Source of the DNA: JAAYYY01 sp964579295
GTDB lineage: Bacteria; Chloroflexota; Anaerolineae; Promineifilales; Promineifilaceae
Assembly (NCBI GenBank): GCA_964579295.1
Contig: CAZOGK010000011.1
Span: 1 to 64,000 of the forward strand
Length of the DNA: 64,000 nt
Direction: 5' to 3'
Part shown: piece after piece, positions 1 to 7,629 of the stretch
Position numbering within the stretch: position 1 is the stretch's first letter
Layout: every line of letters starts with the position of its first letter
Notes under the pieces: model-generated
What the model was told of the DNA's origin: nothing
Databases searched by the model: none
The model's input: the letters and a program-made list of their open reading frames with translations, nothing else
Position numbers and translations under genes: made by a program

Positions 1-461
1 ACGGCCAGCGCCGTCTTATAGGCGCGCACGGCGGCTGTGTCCCGCTCCAGCAACTCGCCGAAGCCCGGGTCGGCCGTCAGGCGGCCGCTCTGGAAAGCCT
101 GCCAAAGCACCCTGGCCGCCTCACGCTGAAAGCGTTCCAGCTTAGGCCGCTTCTCCTCGTCAAGCGCTTTGGTGCTGATGCCAGTCAGCCAGAGCGGCAC
201 CAGGTCTACGCGAAGGACGTATGACTCCTGCAGCCCGCGATGGGTAGTCATTATGGCTACCCGTTGCAGCCCCTCCTCCAGCACCGGCTGGCGGCGGATG
301 CGCCGCGTCTGCGCCTGCGAGTCAATGCCCAGGGCGCCGCACATCTGCGCCAACGCCACGTAAACATCGCCATCGGCCACCCGGACTGCCGTTAGCTCGT
401 CGTCATAGAAGGTCACTTCCCGCTGTTCGACGACGGCGAGCGCCTCGTGTTCCTCGCTCAT
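1..461 (-). CDS. Phage antirepressor N-terminal-domain protein (P22_AR_N type), partial
   Basis: The gene starts at the ATG at 461 and runs off the left edge of the window, leaving about 153 residues. The translation begins MSEEHEALAVVEQREVTFYD and continues with the layout typical of P22 antirepressor N-terminal domains: VRVADGDVYVALAQMCGALG, then RIRRQPVLEEG, LRVDLVPLWLTGI, and the helix RPKLERFQREAARVLWQAF. In phages such domains bind or antagonise repressors. Chromosomal copies of this compact form occur in bacteria without a prophage context, and their function is not established. The ATG overlaps the TGA of the upstream thiolase gene as ATGA, so the two are probably translationally coupled. 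No phage structural or integrase genes are adjacent inside the window. The family call is confident; the role is unknown. Confidence 0.75.
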   Translation of the reverse strand, partial: MSEEHEALAVVEQREVTFYDDELTAVRVADGDVYVALAQMCGALGIDSQAQTRRIRRQPVLEEGLQRVAIMTTHRGLQESYVLRVDLVPLWLTGISTKALDEEKRPKLERFQREAARVLWQAFQSGRLTADPGFGELLERDTAAVRAYKTALA

Positions 462-1600
462 GGGCGCTGCAGGATGTGCGTGGCAATGGTCGCGCCGCTG
501 CCGCCGATGTTTTGCGTCATGGCGATGCGGGCGCCGTCAATTTGGGCCGCGCCGGCGTCGCCGCGCAGCTGCAAGGTGGCCTCGACAATCTGGTAGAGGC
601 CGGTAGCGCCCACCGGATGGCCGCGCGCCTTAAGGCCGCCCAGAGTACAGATGGGAATGCGCCCGCCGGGAAGGATGGCGCCTTCCTGGGCCAGCCGCAC
701 GCCCTGGCCCGGCGCGGCAAAGCCGGCCGCCTCCAGCGACAACGCCGCCATGATACTGAAGGCATCGTGCAGCTCGAACAGGTCCACATCGTCAGGCGCA
801 AGGCCGGCCTGGCGCAGGGCGCGCTCTGCCGACTGCTCGGCCGCCCTGAGCCAGATCGGGTTCTCCCGGTCGTGGATGGAGAGTGTATCCACGGCTACGG
901 CTGAGCCAGTCACGCGCACGGCGTCCGGCGCCTTCTCGGCTGGCACGAGCAGCACGGCGGCCGCGCCGTCGCCAATCGGCGAGGCATCGTAGAGCGAGAT
1001 AGGATCGGCGACGACGCGCCCGCGGCTGTAGGTCTGGGCCGTAATCGGCTCGCGGAACATGGCGAAGGGATTCTTGGCGCCGTTGGCGTGGGCATTCACG
1101 GCGAATGGGGCAAAGTCGTCGTGGCTGTAGCCGTACTGGTGCATGTAGCGGCGCATCACCAGGGCGTTCAGTCCCACAAAGGTGACGCCATGAATGGCCT
1201 CGTACTCGGCGTCGGCGGCGCCCACCAGCGCCGTCGTCGTCTCTTCCGGCCCCGTGTCGGTCATCTTCTCCACGCCGATAGCCAGCACGGCGTCGCAAGC
1301 GCCGCTGGCGACGGCGATGACACCCTGGCGCATCGCCGAGCCGGCCGAGCCGCAGGCCGCTTCCATCTTCACCGCTTCGCTGCCCCACTGGCCCAGAAAG
1401 TCGGCGACGACAGCGCCTAGCTGCCGCTGCTGGTTCAATGTGCCCCCGGTCATATTGCCCACGTAGATGGCGTCGGCGCGCTCCACGCCGGCATCGTCCA
1501 TCGCCGCGCGCCCGGCGGCGACGGCCAGATCGCGAATAGCTTCGTCCCAATGCTCGCGGACCGGTGTCTGGCCGACACCAAGAATGGCAACCTGGCGCAT
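458..1600 (-). CDS. Thiolase-family protein (acetyl-CoA acetyltransferase / SCP-x-like thiolase)
   Basis: This 380-residue protein should condense or cleave acyl-CoA thioesters. The nucleophilic cysteine lies near residue 83 in EAACGSAGSA. The active-site histidines are in FELHDAFS and in GGLKARGHPVGATG. The usual C-terminal CxG motif is replaced by NIGGSG, as in SCP2/archaeal-type thiolases, which points to that subfamily rather than classical FadA. The start is the ATG at 1600 because AGGAG lies 5 nt upstream; a GTG at 1606 overlaps that ribosome-binding site and is unlikely. Archaeal-type thiolases often sit beside a DUF35 acyl-CoA-binding protein, but here the next gene is instead an antirepressor-like gene overlapping by 4 bp. 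The substrate cannot be told from sequence. Confidence 0.85.
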   Translation of the reverse strand: MRQVAILGVGQTPVREHWDEAIRDLAVAAGRAAMDDAGVERADAIYVGNMTGGTLNQQRQLGAVVADFLGQWGSEAVKMEAACGSAGSAMRQGVIAVASGACDAVLAIGVEKMTDTGPEETTTALVGAADAEYEAIHGVTFVGLNALVMRRYMHQYGYSHDDFAPFAVNAHANGAKNPFAMFREPITAQTYSRGRVVADPISLYDASPIGDGAAAVLLVPAEKAPDAVRVTGSAVAVDTLSIHDRENPIWLRAAEQSAERALRQAGLAPDDVDLFELHDAFSIMAALSLEAAGFAAPGQGVRLAQEGAILPGGRIPICTLGGLKARGHPVGATGLYQIVEATLQLRGDAGAAQIDGARIAMTQNIGGSGATIATHILQRP

Positions 1601-1726
1601 AAACACTCCTTCAGCAGCCGGCCAGAGCGGCCGGACGGTTTCCGCCCGAGTGTATCCAGGAATCCCGCCAGAAACTATCAGGATGCTGGCAAACTATCTC
1701 AGGAGCGGAGATTCTCCCCACCGGCT

Positions 1727-1751
1727 GGGGCGCGGGCGGTCGCCGCGCCCC
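1727..1751 (-). terminator. GC-rich stem-loop downstream of ilvE
   Basis: A 9-bp perfect stem GGGGCGCGG/CCGCGCCCC with a 7-nt loop begins 7 nt after the stop codon of ilvE on the minus strand. There is no T-tract, so termination is uncertain; it may protect the mRNA 3' end or separate ilvE from the thiolase gene. Confidence 0.35.
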
Positions 1752-1757
1752 ACGGTT

Positions 1758-2849
1758 TCAGGCAATCGGCTGCGCTTCGTCCACCTGGATCGTGTAGGTC
1801 CAGCCGTAGGGGTCAGGGCGCAAGCCAAACTGGATGCCGGTCAGCTCGTCATAGAGACGGCGCGATACCGGCCCAACCTGGTTGTCGTTGATCACGTACT
1901 CCTCGCCGCGATAGCCGAACTTGCCCACGGGGGCGATGACCGCTGCGGTGCCGCAGCCAAACGCCTCGGTGACCCGACCGGAGCGAATATCGGCGAGGAG
2001 CTCGTGTACGTCGATACGTTCCTCGCTTACCTCGTAACCCAGGTCCCGCCCGAGCTGGATGACCGATTTGCGGGTGACGCCGGGCAGGATGCTGCCGGAG
2101 AGCGCCGGGGTGACGATCTGCTTGCCATCGTAGACAAAGCAGATGTTCATCGCGCCCACCTCCTCGACGTAGCGGCCGTGAATGGCGTCGAGCCAGAGCA
2201 CCTGCGAGTAGCCGAGGCGGCGCGCCTCTTCCGACACCAGCAGGCTGGCGGCGTAATTGCCCCCGGTCTTGGCCTCGCCCGTGCCGCCGACGACGGCGCG
2301 CCGGTAGGTATCGGAGATGTAGACGGGAATGGGGTTAAAGCCTTCCTTGAAGTAGGAGCCCACCGGGCCGACGAGGACGTAATGCAGGTAGTTCTTGCAG
2401 GCGTGTACGCCCAGCGCCGCGTCGGTGGCAATCATCACCGGGCGAATATACAGGGCGCTCGGCGGCGCCGGCACCCATTTCTCGTCCAGCTCGATCAGCT
2501 GAATGATCGCCTGCAGGTGCATCTCTTCGTCTACTTCCGGCATTGCCATGCGGCGCGCCGAATTATTGAAGCGGCGCATATTCTCCCAGGGACGGAAGAG
2601 GTTGATGTTGCCGTCGGGCCGGCGATAGGCCTTGGTCCCCTCGAAGATCTCCTGAGCATAGTGGAAGACCGCCGCCGCCGGGCTCAGGTTGAGCGGCCCT
2701 ATCGGGCAAATCAGCGCCCCGTGCCACCCTTTGTCCGGCGAATAATGCTGCTGGAAGTAGTGATCACTGAAGACGGCGCCAAAGCCGAGATCGTCGGTTG
2801 GGATCGCCTTGCGTTCGTCCTCACTTAAGGATGTTATCTGAATATCCAT
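1758..2849 (-). CDS. ilvE: Branched-chain amino acid aminotransferase (class IV PLP enzyme)
   Basis: This 363-residue cytoplasmic enzyme transfers the amino group between glutamate and the 2-oxo acids of valine, leucine and isoleucine. It has the fold-type IV aminotransferase pattern: LNLSPAAAVFHYAQEIFEG near the N-terminus, YIRPVMIATDAALGV, the PLP-binding lysine in GEAKTGGNYAASL near residue 200, and the C-terminal EAFGCGTAAVIAPVG. Length and motif order match eukaryote-like/BCAT-II enzymes of about 360 residues. The start is the ATG at 2849, with GGAGG 5 nt upstream; the GTG at 2855 lies next to that site. The gene has its own promoter-like extended -10 box upstream and lies about 150 bp before the thiolase gene, so it is probably a separate unit. 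Confidence 0.93.
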   Translation of the reverse strand: MDIQITSLSEDERKAIPTDDLGFGAVFSDHYFQQHYSPDKGWHGALICPIGPLNLSPAAAVFHYAQEIFEGTKAYRRPDGNINLFRPWENMRRFNNSARRMAMPEVDEEMHLQAIIQLIELDEKWVPAPPSALYIRPVMIATDAALGVHACKNYLHYVLVGPVGSYFKEGFNPIPVYISDTYRRAVVGGTGEAKTGGNYAASLLVSEEARRLGYSQVLWLDAIHGRYVEEVGAMNICFVYDGKQIVTPALSGSILPGVTRKSVIQLGRDLGYEVSEERIDVHELLADIRSGRVTEAFGCGTAAVIAPVGKFGYRGEEYVINDNQVGPVSRRLYDELTGIQFGLRPDPYGWTYTIQVDEAQPIA

Positions 2850-2891
2850 ACGCACCTCCGCGGGAATTAAGTGGCTTCAATTACCCTTTCT

Positions 2892-2900
2892 ATTGTAGCA
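2892..2900 (-). promoter_or_regulatory. Extended -10 promoter element upstream of ilvE
   Basis: The minus strand reads TGCTACAAT, an extended -10 box (TGn followed by TACAAT), about 40 nt before the ilvE start. No good -35 hexamer is present, which is tolerated for extended -10 promoters. Confidence 0.4.
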
Positions 2901-2927
2901 CGAGATGGCCCGCCCGGCTCCTGCCCG

Positions 2928-3389
2928 TTACTCCTGCGGCCCCTTGTTGAACCGGCGCTCATAGCTGTCGAAATTGGGCAGTGTCCGCGGGTAAGGCTGG
3001 CGCAGCAGCGACGAAGTTATCAGGAAGTCGGCCGTGCTGCGGTTTGAGGCCATTGGAATATTCCAGACTACGGCCATGCGCTGCAGTGCCTTCACGTCGG
3101 GATCGTGCGGCTGCGGCGACAGGGGATCCCAGAAGAAGACCATCATATCAATCTCGCCGGCGGCGATCTTGGCGCCAATTTGCTGATCGCCGCCCAGCGG
3201 GCCGCTCTGCATGCGGTTGATGGGCAGATCCAGCTCCTCTTGCAGCAGGCCGCCGGTGGTGCCGGTGGCGTACAGGTCAAACTGCGCCAGCAGCTCGCGG
3301 TGCATGTGTGCCCAGGCCAGCAGCTCGTCCTTCAAGTTGTCGTGAGCAATCAGCGCAATGCTGCGCACCTTCCATTCAGGCTGACTCAT
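2928..3389 (-). CDS. mgsA: Methylglyoxal synthase
   Basis: This 153-residue cytoplasmic lyase converts dihydroxyacetone phosphate to methylglyoxal and phosphate, a bypass that relieves triose-phosphate build-up. The family motifs are all visible: IALIAHDNLKDELLAWA, the phosphate-binding TGTTGGLLQ, SGPLGGDQQIGAKI, FFWDPLSPQPHDPDVKAL with its catalytic aspartate, and NIPMASNRSTADFL. The length is normal. The start chosen is the ATG at 3389 (MSQPEWKVRS), about 10 nt after an AGGAGG-type site. It overlaps the last 14 bp of the upstream NADH dehydrogenase gene, so the two form an operon, loosely linking respiration with glycolytic overflow. Longer upstream starts lie inside the neighbouring gene and were rejected. 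Confidence 0.93.
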   Translation of the reverse strand: MSQPEWKVRSIALIAHDNLKDELLAWAHMHRELLAQFDLYATGTTGGLLQEELDLPINRMQSGPLGGDQQIGAKIAAGEIDMMVFFWDPLSPQPHDPDVKALQRMAVVWNIPMASNRSTADFLITSSLLRQPYPRTLPNFDSYERRFNKGPQE

Positions 3390-4668
3390 CGGCCATCTCT
3401 CCTCCTGGAACCTCAAGCGCGCGCCGTCGCGGCAGAATTAGTCGCACGGCTCGTTCAAAGAACAGGTAGCTCCAGGCCCAGTTGATCAACACGACAAGAC
3501 GGTTGCGAAAGCCGATCAACTGAAATAAGTGTACCACCAGCCAGATGATCCAGGCGATAAAGCCGGTAAAGGACACGCCGCGCAGATGGGCCACGGCGGC
3601 GCTGCGCCCAATGGTCGCCATCGTCCCTTTGTCGAAGTAGCGGAAGCGCTCCGGCGCCTGGCCCGCCAGCTGGCGCAGAATATTGGCGGCGGCGCGCTCG
3701 CCCTGCTGCATGGCAACCGGCGCCAGCATGGGCAGTGGCTGGCCGTCCTCGCCGGCAAAGGCAACGAGATCGCCCACTGCATACACCTCCGGCAGGCCGG
3801 GGAGCTGCAGCGTCGGCTCTACCTGCAGGCGCCCGCCGCGGTCCACCGGCAGACCCCAGCGCTCGGCCAGCGGATGGCCGCGTACGCCCGCCGTCCAGAC
3901 GACCGTGGCGGTGTTCAGGCTGCTGCCGTCCTGGAACTGAACAGCATGCTCGTCCACGGCTGCCACGGCAGTGTTGAGCCGCACGTCAACCTGCCGCCGC
4001 TGTAGGCGCTGCAGCGCGTAGCGGCCCAGCTTTTGCGGCATGGCGCCCAGGAGGCCATCCATCATCTCCACCAGCACCAGTGAGACTTCGGCAACGTCAA
4101 GACCAGGATAGTCTTTTGCCACTGGGCCGTGGACCAGCTCCGACAGCGCGCCCACGTACTCCACGCCGGTCGGACCGCCGCCGACGACGACGAAGGTCAG
4201 CAGCTCACGCCGCCGCGCCGGGTCATTCTCGTGCACCGCGCGCTCGAAGCAGCGCAGGATATGGTTGCGCAGGTGGATGCCTTCCTCCATCGACTTCAGG
4301 GGAAAAGTGTGCTGCGCCGCGCCGGGAATATCGAAATAGCTGGGCGCGCTGCCCAGGGCCAGAATGAGGAAGTCATAGTGCAGCGTGCGGTCGCCCGCCT
4401 GCACCGTGCGCGCCGTAAAATCAACCTCCTGCACGTCGGCGAGGAGAAAGCGCACGTTCTTGTAACGGCGCAGGATACGCCGCACCGGGTAGGCAATCTG
4501 CTCCGCGTCCAGCTCGGCTGCGGCTACCTGGTAGAGCAGGGGCCAGAAGCCGTGGTAATTGTTGCGGTCAATCAGCGTCACGCGTACGTCGGCGCGGCGG
4601 AAGGCGCGCGCCGCCCATAAGCCGCCAAAACCGGCGCCGACGACGATAATATGCGGAGGGTCATTCAT
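3376..4668 (-). CDS. ndh: Type II NADH dehydrogenase (NAD(P)/FAD-dependent oxidoreductase)
   Basis: This 430-residue protein transfers electrons from NADH to quinone without pumping protons. An N-terminal Rossmann motif VVGAGFGG (residues 9-16) binds FAD, and a second FVVVGGGPTGVEY near residue 160 binds NADH. The segment YAVGDLVAF carries the second FAD-contact aspartate, and APVAMQQGERAAANI is the usual quinone-side helix. The C-terminus has hydrophobic and aromatic segments (FIAWIIWLVVHLFQLIGF and VVLINWAWSYLFF) typical of membrane-anchored NDH-2. It overlaps mgsA by 14 bp. A TATAAT box sits 41 nt upstream of the start, between this gene and the divergent Lgt-like gene. Confidence 0.9.
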   Translation of the reverse strand: MNDPPHIIVVGAGFGGLWAARAFRRADVRVTLIDRNNYHGFWPLLYQVAAAELDAEQIAYPVRRILRRYKNVRFLLADVQEVDFTARTVQAGDRTLHYDFLILALGSAPSYFDIPGAAQHTFPLKSMEEGIHLRNHILRCFERAVHENDPARRRELLTFVVVGGGPTGVEYVGALSELVHGPVAKDYPGLDVAEVSLVLVEMMDGLLGAMPQKLGRYALQRLQRRQVDVRLNTAVAAVDEHAVQFQDGSSLNTATVVWTAGVRGHPLAERWGLPVDRGGRLQVEPTLQLPGLPEVYAVGDLVAFAGEDGQPLPMLAPVAMQQGERAAANILRQLAGQAPERFRYFDKGTMATIGRSAAVAHLRGVSFTGFIAWIIWLVVHLFQLIGFRNRLVVLINWAWSYLFFERAVRLILPRRRALEVPGGEMADESA

Positions 4669-4708
4669 GATGGATAGTAACGAAGGCGGTAGATGTCAGC
4701 TGGCAGCC

Positions 4709-4714
4709 ATTATA
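4709..4714 (-). promoter_or_regulatory. Candidate -10 box of the ndh-mgsA operon
   Basis: The minus strand carries a perfect TATAAT, placing the transcription start about 35 nt upstream of the ndh ATG. The -35 region is GC-rich and not recognisable, so this is a moderate call. Confidence 0.4.
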
Positions 4715-4721
4715 GCTCTTT

Positions 4722-4750
4722 TTGCCCGCTCCCCCACCTTGGACTATGAT
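4722..4750 (+). promoter_or_regulatory. Promoter of the lgt-like/nitrilase/era operon
   Basis: TTGCCC (4722-4727) and TATGAT (4745-4750) are separated by 17 bp. The predicted start of transcription falls at about 4757, next to the ATG at 4759, so the first gene may be translated from a leaderless or nearly leaderless mRNA. The same hexamer pair with the same spacing recurs at 33597-33625. Confidence 0.55.
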
Positions 4751-4758
4751 GAAAGGGC

Positions 4759-5556
4759 ATGTACCCGATCCTGGGGCGGTATGGCCCCTTTTTCTTTTAC
4801 AGCTATACAGCCGTCCTGGGCAGCGGGCTCTTGCTGGCGCTGGCCCTGGTGCGCGCGCCGGCGCGGCGCGCCTTCGGCGACGCCTGGTGGCAGGGCGTTA
4901 GCCTGGCGCTGCTGGTGGGTCTGCTCGCCGGCCGCGCCGGTTTTGTCGCCAGCCATCCTGACTATTTTCGGGCCCATCCGCAGGAAAGCTGGCAGGTGTG
5001 GCAGGGTGGCCTGAGCTATTATCCGGCGCTGGCCCTGGCGCTTGGGACGCTGTTTTTCTGGAGCCGCTACCAGGCTCTCTCTTTTTACCGGCTGACGGCG
5101 CTGCTGGCGCCCGCCGCGCTCCTCTGGGCGTCGGCCGGCTGGCTGGCCTGCTGGCTGGAAGGCTGCGCCTACGGGCGCGAGGCGGCGCTTGGCTGGTTTG
5201 CCGCCGACCTGCCTGACGAGTATGGCGTGTACGCAGTACGTTACCAGAGCCAGCTGCTGGGGGCTGCTCTGCTGCTGCTCTTTGCGCTGCTCTGCTGGCG
5301 GCTGGCGCCGCTGCTGCAGCACGGCGCGCTCTTCTGGCTGGCGCTGGCCCTGGCCTCCGGCGGCCGCGCCCTCGTCAGCCTGTGGCGCGGCGACCCGGCG
5401 CCGATGGTAGGCGGCTGGCGTCTGGATACCGTCGTGGATTCGCTGCTGGCGGCCGCCGGCGGCGCCATCTTCATCGGCATACAGCTGCGGGGACATCCCG
5501 CGCGGCGCCGTTCTGAGGTAGTCCATGAACCTGAAAGTCGGTCTCGCTCAGATTAA
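4759..5556 (+). CDS. Prolipoprotein diacylglyceryl transferase (Lgt)-like membrane protein
   Basis: This 265-residue polytopic membrane protein has about seven hydrophobic segments and resembles Lgt, which attaches diacylglycerol to the lipobox cysteine of prolipoproteins. Lgt-like landmarks are the N-terminal YGPFFFYSYTAVLGSGLLLA, the GGLSYYP segment, WLACWLEGCAYGRE in place of the family signature, and GRALVSLWRGDP near the C-terminus. It is divergent: the conserved histidine before the Gly-Gly pair appears as glutamine (WQGGL), and the usual LGNFLNGE-type signature is not kept. It may be a paralogue with altered chemistry. The window encodes at least two lipoproteins. Its last 32 bp overlap the next gene. 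Confidence 0.65.
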   Translation: MYPILGRYGPFFFYSYTAVLGSGLLLALALVRAPARRAFGDAWWQGVSLALLVGLLAGRAGFVASHPDYFRAHPQESWQVWQGGLSYYPALALALGTLFFWSRYQALSFYRLTALLAPAALLWASAGWLACWLEGCAYGREAALGWFAADLPDEYGVYAVRYQSQLLGAALLLLFALLCWRLAPLLQHGALFWLALALASGGRALVSLWRGDPAPMVGGWRLDTVVDSLLAAAGGAIFIGIQLRGHPARRRSEVVHEPESRSRSD

Positions 5557-6385
5557 CCCACGTCTCGGCGATGTGGCCGCCAACCTGCAGCTACACCTGG
5601 AGGCGATTGACCAGGCCAGCGACCAGGGTGTTGAGTTATTGGTCTTTCCCGAGCTGTCCCTGACCGGCTACAGTCTGCTTGACCTTGCCTTTGACGTGGC
5701 CCTGGAGCCGACCAGTAAAGAGCCACTGTTCGCCCCCCTGCTCGACGCCAGCCGCGTCATGGACCTGGTGGTCGGCTTCGTCGAAACCGACCGCCGCCAG
5801 CAGTTTTACATCAGCAGCGCCTACCTCTCGCGCGAGGAAGTGGTACACGTCCACCGTAAAGTCTATCTACCCACCTACGGCATGTTTGACGAGGGGCGCT
5901 ACTTTGCCTGGGGCGACCACGTGCGCGCGTTCGACACCCGTTTCGGGCGCATGGGTATGCTCATCTGCGAGGATTTCTGGCATATCAGCCCGGCCTATCT
6001 GCTCTGGCTGGACGGCGCCGATATCCTCTTGCTCAGCAGCAGCTCGCCGGGACGCGGCGTCGCCACGGAGCAAAAGATCGGCAGCGCCGTCTGGGTCGAA
6101 CACATTAACCAGGCCTATGCCAGCATCTTCACCAACTTTGTGATTCACGTCAACCGTACCGGCTTTGAGGATGGCGTCAATTTCTGGGGCGGCTCAAGCG
6201 TCTACGACCCGGAAGGCGTGCTGCTGGCGCAGGCCCCCTATTATGAAGAGAAACTCGTCACGGCGCGGCTCGACCTCAACCAGCTGCGGCGCACGCGTAT
6301 TCGCCTGCCGCTGTTGCGCGATGAGCGGACCGGTTTGACGATGCGCGAAATGCTGCGTATTACTGGTATGGAAGCTGTTGTCTGA
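5525..6385 (+). CDS. Nitrilase-superfamily carbon-nitrogen hydrolase
   Basis: This 286-residue cytoplasmic enzyme has the complete Glu-Lys-Cys triad of the CN-hydrolase superfamily: E43 in FPELSLTGY, K112 in HRKVYLPTYGMFDE and C148 in LICEDFWH. The closest-looking relatives are the glutaminase-like amidase domains of glutamine-dependent NAD synthetase, judging by the FDEGRYF and ICEDFW motifs. No synthetase domain follows, so it is a stand-alone amidase whose substrate is unknown. The ATG lies inside the 3' end of the Lgt-like gene (32-bp overlap), and era follows after 23 bp; the three genes form one operon. Confidence 0.8.
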   Translation: MNLKVGLAQINPRLGDVAANLQLHLEAIDQASDQGVELLVFPELSLTGYSLLDLAFDVALEPTSKEPLFAPLLDASRVMDLVVGFVETDRRQQFYISSAYLSREEVVHVHRKVYLPTYGMFDEGRYFAWGDHVRAFDTRFGRMGMLICEDFWHISPAYLLWLDGADILLLSSSSPGRGVATEQKIGSAVWVEHINQAYASIFTNFVIHVNRTGFEDGVNFWGGSSVYDPEGVLLAQAPYYEEKLVTARLDLNQLRRTRIRLPLLRDERTGLTMREMLRITGMEAVV

Positions 6386-6408
6386 GCGCGCCACGAAAGA
6401 GCGAGGCT

Positions 6409-7371
6409 ATGGAAGAAGAGTTTGAACTGGAAGACGGATTTGAGCTGGTAGACGAAGAGCAGCTGCCCGACGGCCATAAGTCTGGTTTTGTGGCCATCGT
6501 CGGACGGCCAAACGTCGGCAAGAGCACGCTGCTTAACAACTTTCTGCAGCAAAAGGTTGCCATCGTCAGTCCGCGCCCACAGACTACACGCTCGCGGCAG
6601 TTGGGCATTCTCACCCGGCCCGAATACCAGATCATCTTTGTCGATACGCCCGGCATCATGCAGCCGCGCCATAAGCTGGACGAGTATATGCTGGAAGCGG
6701 CGATGACAACGCTGGCCGAAGTGGACCTCGTCCTGTGGCTGGTAGACGCCAGCGAGCCGCCCGGCCCCGGCGACATGGAAATCGGCGAGCGCCTGCGGGC
6801 GCTGGGCGATACGACGCCGGTTATCCTCGGCATAAACAAAGCCGACCTGCTGGCTGCAGAAGAGGTCATGCCGCGCAGCGAGGCTTACCGGGCGCTGCTG
6901 CCCGACGCCCCCTGGATTCTCTTCTCGGCCAGCGAAGGCCGGGGCGCCGCCGAGCTCTTTGCGATGATCGTGGAATCTCTGCCGGAAGGGCCACGCTTCT
7001 ACCCTGCCGAACAGGTGACCGACATCTATGAGCGCGATCTGGCCGCCGAGCTGATCCGCGAACAGATCCTGCTGCAGATCCGCGAAGAGATCCCCCACGG
7101 CGCCGCCGTCGCCGTGGACGAGTTCAAGGAGCGGGAGACCGGCCTGGTCTATATTCACGCCGTTATCTATGTCGAACGTGAGGCGCACAAGAAAATTGTT
7201 ATCGGCGCCGGCGGCGCGCAGCTACGGGCTATCGGCGCCAAAGCACGCCAGGAAATCGAGCGCATGCTGGGCACCCGCGTCTACCTGGAGCTATGGGTGA
7301 AGGTGGAGCCGCAATGGCGCCGTAACGAGCGCGCCCTGAAACGCTTCGGCTACAGCGCCCCCGGCCAGTAG
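6409..7371 (+). CDS. era: GTPase Era
   Basis: This 320-residue GTPase acts in 30S ribosomal subunit assembly by binding 16S rRNA. The G domain shows G1 GRPNVGKSTLLN, the switch region with QTTRSRQLG, G3 DTPGI and G4 NKADLL. The C-terminal KH domain contains the motif VIGAGGAQLRAIGAKARQEI. A short acidic extension of about 20 residues precedes the G domain, which is slightly longer than in E. coli Era. The stop codon is followed 40 nt later by a good intrinsic terminator. It is the third gene of the operon starting at 4759. Confidence 0.95.
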   Translation: MEEEFELEDGFELVDEEQLPDGHKSGFVAIVGRPNVGKSTLLNNFLQQKVAIVSPRPQTTRSRQLGILTRPEYQIIFVDTPGIMQPRHKLDEYMLEAAMTTLAEVDLVLWLVDASEPPGPGDMEIGERLRALGDTTPVILGINKADLLAAEEVMPRSEAYRALLPDAPWILFSASEGRGAAELFAMIVESLPEGPRFYPAEQVTDIYERDLAAELIREQILLQIREEIPHGAAVAVDEFKERETGLVYIHAVIYVEREAHKKIVIGAGGAQLRAIGAKARQEIERMLGTRVYLELWVKVEPQWRRNERALKRFGYSAPGQ

Positions 7372-7411
7372 GCCAAGGGTAGGCAGGGCGTAAGAGGGGG
7401 ATTATAGTCAG

Positions 7412-7440
7412 CGCCCGGTAGTAACTTAGCCGGGCGTTTT
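7412..7440 (+). terminator. Intrinsic terminator after era
   Basis: A 7-bp stem CGCCCGG/CCGGGCG with an 11-nt loop is followed directly by TTTT. The position fits the end of the lgt-like/nitrilase/era operon. Confidence 0.75.
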
Positions 7441-7629
7441 GTGTTAAAAATGGTGACGCGAACGGGTTGGGAGCCCGGGGCGGCGGCAGCGCCCGCCAGG
7501 CTCTCCAGACCCAGGGTGAAGAGAAAGTGAAATTACGCTGCACAGCGGCATGTAGAACGTTTGTTCGATATACTTGTGATTGGTTTTGATGAAGCGAACA
7601 GCAACCAGCTCTCAGTGGAACGGTAAGCG

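Noticed and set aside
1467..2828. Plus-strand open frame of 453 codons opposite ilvE
   Set aside because: It is antisense to a clear aminotransferase and continues across an intergenic region, with arginine-rich composition typical of shadow frames.
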